A stretch of DNA of 64,000 nt, from the NCBI RefSeq assembly GCF_009828835.1, contig NZ_WTTB01000001.1, positions 338,274 through 402,273 on the forward strand, in the 5' to 3' direction. A program made the translations under genes and the position numbers. How positions within the stretch are numbered: position 1 is the stretch's first letter; every line of letters begins with the position of its first letter. The DNA comes from Erysipelothrix urinaevulpis. Its GTDB lineage: Bacteria; Bacillota_I; Bacilli_A; Erysipelotrichales; Erysipelotrichaceae. Positions 46,718 to 54,774 of the stretch are shown piece by piece. The notes beneath the pieces were generated by a model. That model was not told the DNA's origin. It did not search any database and saw only the letters and a program-made list of their open reading frames with translations.

Positions 46718-47017
46718 ATGAAAAATATAGTTCTGATGTGTGCTGGTGGAATGTCAACGAGTTTACTTGTTGAGCGGATTAAAAAAGAGGCGATCAAAGA
46801 AGACTATGAGATGACAATTGGAGCCTATGGTGTTATTGAGACGGATAGGGTTCCTGATGATACTGATTTAATTTTATTGGCCCCACAAGTAAGATTTTCT
46901 TTGCCAACACTTGAAAAACGCTTCCCAAACTTTCCAATCGAAATAATTGATATGAAGCACTATGGGCAAATGAATGGTGTGGAGGTCCTTAAACAAATTA
47001 AAAATGCAATGAAGTAG
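46718..47017 (+). CDS. PTS EIIB, lactose/cellobiose family (CelA-like)
   Basis: 99 residues from the ATG at 46718 after GAAAGAGGGA. MCAGGMSTSLLVERI carries the phosphorylatable Cys8; LLAPQVRFSLP (~55) is the second family motif. It passes phosphate from an EIIA to an EIIC. It is alone, 53 bases after a LacI gene, while the window's two EIIC genes (14838, 21175) have no EIIB, so it could serve them in trans. Confidence 0.92.
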   Translation: MKNIVLMCAGGMSTSLLVERIKKEAIKEDYEMTIGAYGVIETDRVPDDTDLILLAPQVRFSLPTLEKRFPNFPIEIIDMKHYGQMNGVEVLKQIKNAMK

Positions 47018-47052
47018 AGGTTTTAACGAATTAGTTCTGCTTCATAAATAGC

Positions 47053-47093
47053 AAAATGCCGAGCATTCTCAAGTAGAGAACTCGGCATTTTTG
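47053..47093. terminator. Bidirectional terminator after EIIB / before the convergent LacI gene end
   Basis: Arms AAAATGCCGAG and CTCGGCATTTT with an inner pair TTCTC/GAGAA. Confidence 0.85.
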
Positions 47094-47109
47094 AAGTTGA
47101 TTCATAATG

Positions 47110-48120
47110 CTATTGTTTTTTTACACTGTTTCTGATGACTAGTTCAGGATTTAGAATAATGGTTTCAGTATGATGAGGGTTATCAAGTTGGATCATGATT
47201 AAGCGAATAAGTTCATCGTTTAGTTCGACCATGTTTTGGTTAACGGTGGTAAGTGAAGGTGTCAGCATTTCTGAAAAAATAACGTTGTCATAACCTGTGA
47301 TTGAAATATCGTCAGGTATTTTTATATTGCGCTCGTTTGCTCGTTTGAGTAGTCCATATGCCATCATATCGTTGGCTGCAATGATTGCTGTATAGTGATG
47401 CTGATTATAGATTGTATCAAAGAGTTCATATCCTGATTCATAGGAGAAGTTTCCTTCATATATCTGGTCATTGGAAACATTGATTCCTTGATCTTGCATC
47501 GCGCGGACAAAGCCTTCTGTTCGACCAGCATTGCGAAGCATATAGCGATCACCTTTGATGTAGGCAATTTTTGTGTGTTGTTTTGATAAGACGTGATTGG
47601 TTAATTTATACATACCAATTGCATCATTATACTGAATTTTTGTTCCGTCATATTCATCGATAATTCGATCAACCATAATAATTGGCGTGTTTGTTTCACT
47701 AAACTTTTGGAGATAACGATCAGGTTGGTTGGCAGCTTCATTGGATACAGCTAAAACAATAAGATCAACCCCACGACTGACTAAGAGTTCAATCCCTTTG
47801 AGATCTTGGTCAACTTTATCACCTGTAGCTGCAATCATGACGAATATATCTTTATCACGCATGCTGTTTTGAATGTTGGTAACAAGTGTTGCGAAAAAAT
47901 AATTTTCGAGATCAGGAACAACAATACCGATTGAATTTGATTTTTGTGTCACGAGTTGTTTAGCACTTAAGTTTGGAACGTAATTCATTGCTTTTGCTAT
48001 GTCTAAAATTTCTTGGCGTTTCTCATTGGATACGCGTCCTGGTTTGTGATTTAGGACTAATGAAACAGTGGTAATTGAAACGTCTGCTTCTTTTGCTATA
48101 TCTTTCATTGTGACCTTCAT
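47110..48120 (-). CDS. LacI-family regulator of the nucleoside operon (RbsR/PurR-like)
   Basis: 336 residues. HTH: MKDIAKEADVSITTVSLVLNHKPGRVSNEKRQEIL; IGIVVPDLENYFFATLVTNIQ is the RbsR/CcpA-like start of the sensor domain; AANDMMAYGLLKRA and ITGYDNVIFSEMLTPSLTTVNQ follow. It is divergent from the ribokinase-led operon, whose promoter carries a CG-centred operator. It likely represses that operon until ribose or a nucleoside is present. Confidence 0.9.
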   Translation of the reverse strand: MKVTMKDIAKEADVSITTVSLVLNHKPGRVSNEKRQEILDIAKAMNYVPNLSAKQLVTQKSNSIGIVVPDLENYFFATLVTNIQNSMRDKDIFVMIAATGDKVDQDLKGIELLVSRGVDLIVLAVSNEAANQPDRYLQKFSETNTPIIMVDRIIDEYDGTKIQYNDAIGMYKLTNHVLSKQHTKIAYIKGDRYMLRNAGRTEGFVRAMQDQGINVSNDQIYEGNFSYESGYELFDTIYNQHHYTAIIAANDMMAYGLLKRANERNIKIPDDISITGYDNVIFSEMLTPSLTTVNQNMVELNDELIRLIMIQLDNPHHTETIILNPELVIRNSVKKQ

Positions 48121-48248
48121 GGAGAATCCCCCTTATCTTTACCCATGATTATACGACAAATAGAGACCATTGTTAAGCATCAATCATGAATTGTTAACGA
48201 AAGATGATTAAGGGAAATAAAGAAAATTGAGAACCCTTACAAAACTGC

Positions 48249-48298
48249 TTGACAGTAGATTTGGTAATGATATACTAAAGTTAGTTTAACGTTTAACT
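48249..48298 (+). promoter_or_regulatory. Promoter and LacI-type operator of the nucleoside operon
   Basis: TTGACA (48249-48254), 16 bases, TATACT (48271-48276), then AGTTTAACGTTTAACT (48283-48298), an imperfect palindrome with one mismatched pair and central ACGT, over the expected start of transcription. Confidence 0.7.
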
Positions 48299-48310
48299 AG
48301 GAGTTGACAG

Positions 48311-49225
48311 ATGAAAGATATATTGATTGTAGGAAGTGCAAATATTGATTATATGATTGACTGTGAACGTTTCCCTTTGTTGGGTGAGACTGTTCGTGGT
48401 AAGGATTATAGTCGTCAAATTGGGGGCAAAGGTTTAAATCAAGCGATTGCTGCATTTAAACATCAGAAAAATGCTCATTTCTGTGGTGCTATTGGCTTTG
48501 ATGATGATGCAACTATGGTTGTAAATATGATGGATGATTTGGGAATGAGGACAAATTATTTATTCAAAGATAAGTCAGTATCTACAGGGATTGCAATGGT
48601 GATTCGTTCTAACAATGACAATGCTATTGTCATTCATGAAGGTGCGAATGGTGTCATTTCATTTGAGCATATCAAACAAGTCATTGATCGCTTGGATTTG
48701 GCATATGTGATGTTTCAGTTTGAAATTCCTTTAGAAGTAATTAAACAAACGTTAACGTATTGTAAGGAAAAAGGAATTAAGACGGTGTTAAATACTGCAC
48801 CAGCAATACCATTTGATCATGATATGTATCCATTAATTGATACAATCATGTTGAATCAAACAGAGTCACAGTTTTATACTGGTATTTTTCCTGAGAATGA
48901 ACAAGAGGCAAGGCGTGTGGGACAAGTCTTTGTTGATTGTGGTGTGAAGCATGTTGTTATTACATTGGGTGAGGATGGGAGTTATTATATGGATTCTCAT
49001 CAATCGTTGTATCAACAAGCTTATCCTAGTGATGTTGTTGATACAACAGGTGCTGGTGATGCGTTTGCTGGCGTTTATGTCAGTGCACTCAATGAGTACG
49101 GGAATGTTGAGAAAGCCTTGCAATTTGCAAGTGCAGCAGGAAGTTTAACCTGTGAGAATATTGGCGCAGCGGTATCAAGTCCAATGAGAAATAAAATTGA
49201 ATTAAAAACAAGGGAGGAACTATAG
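48311..49225 (+). CDS. rbsK: Ribokinase-like PfkB sugar kinase
   Basis: 304 residues. IGGKGLNQAIA (~39-49) is PfkB signature 1, and DTTGAGDAFAGVY (~240-252) is signature 2 with the catalytic Asp. VGSANIDYMIDCERFPLLGETV is the typical ribokinase N-terminus. It would phosphorylate the ribose released by the nucleoside hydrolase of the same operon. The stop touches the start of the BMP lipoprotein gene. Confidence 0.92.
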   Translation: MKDILIVGSANIDYMIDCERFPLLGETVRGKDYSRQIGGKGLNQAIAAFKHQKNAHFCGAIGFDDDATMVVNMMDDLGMRTNYLFKDKSVSTGIAMVIRSNNDNAIVIHEGANGVISFEHIKQVIDRLDLAYVMFQFEIPLEVIKQTLTYCKEKGIKTVLNTAPAIPFDHDMYPLIDTIMLNQTESQFYTGIFPENEQEARRVGQVFVDCGVKHVVITLGEDGSYYMDSHQSLYQQAYPSDVVDTTGAGDAFAGVYVSALNEYGNVEKALQFASAAGSLTCENIGAAVSSPMRNKIELKTREEL

Positions 49226-50308
49226 ATGAAAAAGTTCAAAAGTTTATTAGCGTTATTCGTAGTGTTTATGCTTGTCCTAAGTGGTTGTTCAAAAGAAGCA
49301 GAAAAATCAGACAATTATAAAGTATTGTTGTTGATTCCTGGTAATTTAGGGGATAAATCGTTCTTTGATGCAGCGAACCGTGGTATTGAGGAGCTCGCTA
49401 AAAAAGATGGTTTTGAAACTAAAGTCATTGAGATGACAACAGATGAAACAAAATGGGAACCAGCATTCTTGGATGCGATTGATCAAGATTGGGATCTAAT
49501 TGTTAGTGGTAATGCTGCAAGTGATTTGATGAATGAACTTGCTGCAAAAAATACAGAAAAACGTTTCTTAAACTTTGATAACTCAGGTACAGATGCAAGT
49601 GAAAATGTATATTCTGTAACTTATGCAACCAATGAAGGGTCATTCTTGGCGGGGGCATTTGCGGCTTTAGTTACACAAGATACTTCAATTGAAAATATCA
49701 ATGAAGATAAAGTGATTGGATTCTTGGGTGGTATGGATATTCCAGGAATTAATGATTTCTTAGTTGGCTACATTCAAGGAGCACAACATGTGGATAAAGA
49801 TGTGAAAGTTGTTACGACATATGCTGGTGATTTTAGTGATCCAGCGATTGGTAAAGAATTAAGTTTAGCAATGTATTCTTCAAATGTTGATATTGCCTTT
49901 AACGTTGCTGGTCAGACAGGCCTTGGCTTAATTGATGCTGCTTTTGAGTCAAACCGTTATGCAATCGGTGTTGATTCAGATCAATCAGCTCTTTATAAAG
50001 ATTCTGAACCAGACAAAGCAAAGAGTGTTTTAACATCAGTTGTTAAACAAATTGATAATGTTATTATAGATAGTGCGATAAAAGCAAAAGAAGGAACACT
50101 TGAGTTTGGAAAACATGAACTGATTGGTTTGTCAGCCAATGCAATTGGTTTAGCAGATAATGAAGTTTATCAAACAGTTCCTGAAGGAATTCGTAGTCAA
50201 ATTGAAACCATTAAACAAGATATAATTGATGGTAAAATTGAAATTGAATCAGGATTTAAATTAACAACAGAACAAATCTCAGACTATCGAGAACTTGTCA
50301 AACCATAA
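49226..50308 (+). CDS. BMP-family nucleoside-binding lipoprotein
   Basis: 360 residues. Lipobox VLVLSGC (Cys21). The mature part matches the Med/PnrA/BmpA family: LLLIPGNLGDKSFFDAANRGIEELAK (~32-57), VTYATNEGSFLAGAFAAL, IGFLGGMDIPGINDFLVGYIQGA and IGVDSDQSAL. BMP proteins deliver purine nucleosides to the ABC transporter encoded next. A modest hairpin (50313-50338) lies before the ATPase gene. Confidence 0.93.
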   Translation: MKKFKSLLALFVVFMLVLSGCSKEAEKSDNYKVLLLIPGNLGDKSFFDAANRGIEELAKKDGFETKVIEMTTDETKWEPAFLDAIDQDWDLIVSGNAASDLMNELAAKNTEKRFLNFDNSGTDASENVYSVTYATNEGSFLAGAFAALVTQDTSIENINEDKVIGFLGGMDIPGINDFLVGYIQGAQHVDKDVKVVTTYAGDFSDPAIGKELSLAMYSSNVDIAFNVAGQTGLGLIDAAFESNRYAIGVDSDQSALYKDSEPDKAKSVLTSVVKQIDNVIIDSAIKAKEGTLEFGKHELIGLSANAIGLADNEVYQTVPEGIRSQIETIKQDIIDGKIEIESGFKLTTEQISDYRELVKP

Positions 50309-50358
50309 TAATGAAGGGGATGCGAGTCATTCCCTTTGTCATTTAAAAGGAGCCGCTA

Positions 50359-51891
50359 ATGAACACTGAACTATTAAAATTAAATAAAATTACAAAAGTG
50401 TATGACAATGGAATAGTAGCGAATAAAGATATTGATCTAACAATTTATGAACATGAAATCCATGCTATTGTCGGTGAAAATGGTGCTGGTAAGTCGACCT
50501 TGATGAAAATTATCTTTGGTATGGAACAACCGACGATGGGTGAGTATTTTCTAAGGGGCGAAAAAGTTTCCATTAACAGTGTAGATCAAGCCATCAATCA
50601 TGGAATTGGGATGGTTCATCAACATTTTATGCTTGTAGAATCAATGGATGTAGTTGACAATATCATGCTTGGGATTGAACCTAAAAAAAGCTTGTTTATG
50701 AATAAAAAAGAAGCGCGTCAACGTGTTGAGGCCATTGCTGATAAGTATATGTTTAAATTAGATTATGATAAACCAGTTTCTGAAATTTCAATTGGTATGA
50801 AACAAAAAGTTGAGATTATAAAGGCATTAATTCGCGGTGCAAAATTACTGATTCTTGATGAACCGACTGCCGTCTTAACACCTCAAGAAACAGAAGAACT
50901 CTTTGTACAGTTAAAAATGTTAACAAAATCTGGTCATACAATCGTCTTTATTTCTCATAAATTAAATGAAGTCAAAGCAATTTCGGATCGTGTGAGTGTT
51001 ATTCGAAAAGGAAAAACTCAAGGTAGTTTTCCTGCTCAAGATTTAAGTCTTGAAGAAATAACACGGTTAATGGTTGGGCGAAACGTCAGCCTTAATTATG
51101 AGAAAAACAATGTGTTGACGGGTGAAACACTTTTGAGTGTTTCGGATTTAAATTTAATTGATAATCGTGGACATGTCTTAAAGAATCTTAATTTCTCTGT
51201 TCGTGAAGGTGAAATTATTGGAGTATGTGGTGTTGAAGGAAATGGGCAAAGTGATTTAATTCAAATTTTAACAAGTCGAAATAAAAGCTATTCTGGGCAT
51301 GTTAATGTTTTTGATGGTGAAATGAAGGAAGCATCGATTCAAAGTTTACGTGAAAAGGGATTTGGTTATATACCTGAAGATCGTATGCATGAAGGAATTG
51401 CGAAGGATGAAATGATTTCAGAAAATGCAATCAGTACGCGTTACAAAGAATCAAGATTTGGTCGTGATTGGCGTATTGATAAAAAGGAAATCGAGTTATT
51501 CTCGGATCAATTAATTGAAGAATTTCAAGTCGCTTGCCATGGGAATGATCATATTGTTGGATATTTATCAGGTGGTAATATTCAAAAAGTTGTGGTTGGT
51601 CGTGAAGCGGGGGATGATATTACATTATTGATTGCTGAACAACCAACGCGTGGTGTTGATTTAGGTGCCGCCGAGATCATTCATCGTCGCCTCTTAGCAA
51701 TGCGTGATCAAGGTGTTGCGATTTTGTTGGTGAGTGCAGATTTAAATGAGGTCGTTGAATTAAGTGATCGTTGTCTTGTCTTTTATGATGGCGAGATTGT
51801 TGCTAATTTAGAAAATCCAAAGTCATACAGTGAACAAGAATTAGGAGAATTTATGTTGGGACTTAAACGACAAGAAGGGAGCCAATCATGA
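50359..51891 (+). CDS. Nucleoside ABC transporter ATPase (two NBDs)
   Basis: 510 residues. NBD1: GENGAGKSTLMKII (~39-52), EISIGMKQKVEII and LLILDEPTAVLTPQE (~170). NBD2: GVCGVEGNGQSDLI, a Lys-lacking Walker A that is normal for this family, then LSGGNIQKVVVGRE and LLIAEQPTRGVDLG. The fused double-NBD layout matches YufO/NupA. It energises uptake through the two permeases and overlaps the first by four bases. Confidence 0.95.
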   Translation: MNTELLKLNKITKVYDNGIVANKDIDLTIYEHEIHAIVGENGAGKSTLMKIIFGMEQPTMGEYFLRGEKVSINSVDQAINHGIGMVHQHFMLVESMDVVDNIMLGIEPKKSLFMNKKEARQRVEAIADKYMFKLDYDKPVSEISIGMKQKVEIIKALIRGAKLLILDEPTAVLTPQETEELFVQLKMLTKSGHTIVFISHKLNEVKAISDRVSVIRKGKTQGSFPAQDLSLEEITRLMVGRNVSLNYEKNNVLTGETLLSVSDLNLIDNRGHVLKNLNFSVREGEIIGVCGVEGNGQSDLIQILTSRNKSYSGHVNVFDGEMKEASIQSLREKGFGYIPEDRMHEGIAKDEMISENAISTRYKESRFGRDWRIDKKEIELFSDQLIEEFQVACHGNDHIVGYLSGGNIQKVVVGREAGDDITLLIAEQPTRGVDLGAAEIIHRRLLAMRDQGVAILLVSADLNEVVELSDRCLVFYDGEIVANLENPKSYSEQELGEFMLGLKRQEGSQS

Positions 51892-52937
51892 AAAATGCCT
51901 TGAGAAAGTTTGAAATGGTCAGAACATTTGTTGCGGTTGGTATTGCTTTGATTGTTGGTTTTACAATTATATTGTTATTAAGTAATCAACCACTTCAAGC
52001 CATCACAAATTTTGTTGTAGGACCTTTAACGAAAGTTCGTTATATGGGGAATGTTATTGAAACAGCAATTCCATTGATTTTTTCAGGTCTTGCAGTATCG
52101 TTACTATTCCAGGCAAAATTATTTAACATGGGTGCAGAAGGTATCTTTTATTTTAGTGGATTAATTGCTGCTATTGTAGGAATAAGTGTTACTTTACCAA
52201 TGGGAGTGCATCCGATTGTTGCGATTCTTGCTTCAGGTATTGTTGGGGCATTAGTCATGGGGATTGTTGGTTTCTTTAAAGCTCGCTGGGATGTGAGTGA
52301 GTTGGTGTTGTCGTTGATGTTTAACACGATTTTATATGGATTAGGGCTTTACATACTTAATCACTTCTTTAGAGAAGCAAATACGGTTGTTATGAAGTCG
52401 GTAAAAATCCAAAAGAGTGCATTGCTTCATACAATAATTCCTAAAACCAACATTCATTCAGGCTTACTTGTTGCTTTAATTGCAGTGTACGCATGTCATC
52501 GTTTACTCTATCGTTCAAAATTAGGTTATGAAATTAGAATGACAGGAGCGAATGAAATCTTTGCGAAATATTCTGGCATTAACACAGCGAAAGTTATTGT
52601 TCAGGTTAGTTTGATTGCTGGATTTTTAGCAGGAATCGGTGGTGGAATTGAAGTATTAGGAATGTATGATGCGTTTAAATGGGTTGCACTTCCTGGTTTA
52701 GGGTTTGATGGAGCATTAATTGCGATGTTGGCAAAAAATGATCCTAAACGAGTCGTTGTTTCAGCATTATTCTTAGCGTATATTCGAATTGGAGCCGATT
52801 TAATGTCACGATTAACTGATATTCCTGCTGAAATGGTGGGGATCATGCAAGGTCTAATTATCTTATTTATTTCAGGAAGAAAGTTCCTGCAATTTTATCG
52901 AAATCGTCTTGTTATGAAGGAGGTTCAAACAGCATGA
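51888..52937 (+). CDS. Nucleoside ABC transporter permease (YufP/NupB type)
   Basis: 349 residues, multiple membrane helices, BPD_transp_2 type: FNMGAEGIFYFSGLIAAI (~81-98), MTGANEIFAKYSGINT and GGGIEVLGMYD (~250). ATGA overlap with both neighbours shows one translational unit. Confidence 0.93.
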   Translation: MKNALRKFEMVRTFVAVGIALIVGFTIILLLSNQPLQAITNFVVGPLTKVRYMGNVIETAIPLIFSGLAVSLLFQAKLFNMGAEGIFYFSGLIAAIVGISVTLPMGVHPIVAILASGIVGALVMGIVGFFKARWDVSELVLSLMFNTILYGLGLYILNHFFREANTVVMKSVKIQKSALLHTIIPKTNIHSGLLVALIAVYACHRLLYRSKLGYEIRMTGANEIFAKYSGINTAKVIVQVSLIAGFLAGIGGGIEVLGMYDAFKWVALPGLGFDGALIAMLAKNDPKRVVVSALFLAYIRIGADLMSRLTDIPAEMVGIMQGLIILFISGRKFLQFYRNRLVMKEVQTA

Positions 52938-53848
52938 GTTTATTTGATCAGTTTGTAACGGCTACATTTTTCTATTCAATTATTCGTGTCACGGTTCCTC
53001 TCTTGTTGCCTTCAATTGGGGCTTTGATTACGAATAAAGCTGGCGTTCCTAACATAGGTTTAGAAGGAATTATGTTAATGTCATCGTTTGCTGGTGTAGT
53101 TGTAAGTGCTTTTTCAAGTTCTGCTTGGATAGGACTCTTAGGGGCTATCCTTACGGGAATATTTATGTCTTTGTTTTTAGCTTATTTTACTCTGAAATTA
53201 AAGACAGATGTTATTCTTGGAGGGATTGCTTTGAATTTGTTCTCATCCAGTTTGACGGTTTTCTTATTGTATATATTAACAGGAGATAAGGGGACTTCGG
53301 CTTCTTTACCTAGCAAAGTATTGCCAACCATTCAGTTACCAATTATTAAAGACATTCCGTTCTTGGGTGCTGTTTTGTCGAATCATAACGTTTTAGTTTA
53401 CATTGGACTTGTGATGGTTATCGTTGTTGCAATTATTCTTGCGAAAACACCGTTGGGTCAACATATTAAAGCAGTTGGTGAGAATGAAGATGCTGCAGCT
53501 TCTGTTGGGATCAATGTTAATCGCACACGGATTATTGCTTTTATAATTTGTGGGGTTTTATGTGGTTTGGCTGGAGCTTATTTATCGATGGGTTATGTTT
53601 CTTGGTTTTCACGAGATATGACTGCAGGACGTGGATGGATTGCTTTAGCTGCAGAGGCAATGGGTCGTGGTACGATGCTTGGGACAACATTTTCGGCACT
53701 GTTATTTGGTTTGGCTTCAGCAGTTGCTAATATCTTACAATTGCAAGGATTACCAACTGAGCTTGTCACTATATTACCTAATATCGTTACAGTAATTGCT
53801 CTTGTTTCATATTCGGTTATTCGGAAAAAGAAGGGTGTTAAGTCATGA
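52934..53848 (+). CDS. Nucleoside ABC transporter permease (YufQ/NupC type)
   Basis: 304 residues, BPD_transp_2 type. NKAGVPNIGLEGIMLMSSFAGV (~34-55), AVGENEDAAASVGINV (~177) and AAEAMGRGTMLGTTFSALLFG are conserved. Second permease of the nucleoside importer, overlapping the nucleoside hydrolase gene by four bases. Confidence 0.93.
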   Translation: MSLFDQFVTATFFYSIIRVTVPLLLPSIGALITNKAGVPNIGLEGIMLMSSFAGVVVSAFSSSAWIGLLGAILTGIFMSLFLAYFTLKLKTDVILGGIALNLFSSSLTVFLLYILTGDKGTSASLPSKVLPTIQLPIIKDIPFLGAVLSNHNVLVYIGLVMVIVVAIILAKTPLGQHIKAVGENEDAAASVGINVNRTRIIAFIICGVLCGLAGAYLSMGYVSWFSRDMTAGRGWIALAAEAMGRGTMLGTTFSALLFGLASAVANILQLQGLPTELVTILPNIVTVIALVSYSVIRKKKGVKS

Positions 53849-54774
53849 GAAAAGTAATCATAGATTGTGATCCAGGTCATGATGATGCGATGGCGTTGCT
53901 TTTAGCATTTGCTCATCCTGATACACTTGATGTTTTAGCGGTTGGAACAGTTGGTGGAAATCATCATTTGGATAAAATTACCCAAAATGCGCAACGAATT
54001 CTACAAGTTATCCACCAGAATGTTTTACTGTATCAAGGATGTTTTGAACCCTTTATTCAAGCCTTACCAATCCAACCTGGAGCACATGGTGATAGTGGCA
54101 TGGATGGTCTAAGTGTTCTTGATGATGTGACTTATCCAATTGAAGCACAACACGCTGTCGAAGGGTACAAAGAACTTTTAATGCGTCACAAAAATGTTAC
54201 GTTAATTGGGCTTGGACCCTTAACAAACATAGCAATGCTATTAAAAATGTATCCACAGGTTAAATCTTCAATTGAGATGATTTCAATAATGGGGGGTGGG
54301 ATTGATCATGGTAATGTGACCCCTTATGCTGAATTTAATATTTATGCAGATCCAGAAGCAGCGAAAATTGTATTTGAAAGTGGGATTCCGATTACCATGG
54401 CAGGCTTGGATGTAACTGAAAAATCATGTTTATCTTATGAACAAATTCTTAGTTTAAAAAATCAGGGAACTGTTAGTCATTTTTCATATGAATTGTTAGA
54501 GTTTTATCACCAATCTGGAAAACAGTTTGGATTTGATGAGTCCGCAATCCATGATGCTGTAGCTGTGGCTTGTTTAATTTATCCTGAACTCTTTGTACAT
54601 AAGGATTATGCTATTGAAATTTCATGTTCAGGTATCACAAGAGGAATGACGGCGACTGACTTACGATTAAAGCAAGATAAAGAAAAGAATGTCAAAGCAT
54701 TAATTGATGTTGATCAAGAAAAATTCTCTAATTTGTTGTTACAAGCAATTCAGCTTCATGATCGGAGGCAATAG
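53845..54774 (+). CDS. Nucleoside hydrolase (IunH family), copy 2
   Basis: 309 residues. DCDPGHDDAMALL (~6-18) is the calcium/ribose cluster; LIGLGPLTNIAMLL (~115), GGGIDHGNVTPYAEFNIYADPEAA (~151) and ESAIHDAVAVACLIYPELF (~231) are canonical; this copy is closer to classic IunH/RihB than copy 1. It splits imported nucleosides to base and ribose; ribose then goes to the operon's kinase. The stop directly abuts the ADP-ribosylglycohydrolase start. Confidence 0.95.
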   Translation: MRKVIIDCDPGHDDAMALLLAFAHPDTLDVLAVGTVGGNHHLDKITQNAQRILQVIHQNVLLYQGCFEPFIQALPIQPGAHGDSGMDGLSVLDDVTYPIEAQHAVEGYKELLMRHKNVTLIGLGPLTNIAMLLKMYPQVKSSIEMISIMGGGIDHGNVTPYAEFNIYADPEAAKIVFESGIPITMAGLDVTEKSCLSYEQILSLKNQGTVSHFSYELLEFYHQSGKQFGFDESAIHDAVAVACLIYPELFVHKDYAIEISCSGITRGMTATDLRLKQDKEKNVKALIDVDQEKFSNLLLQAIQLHDRRQ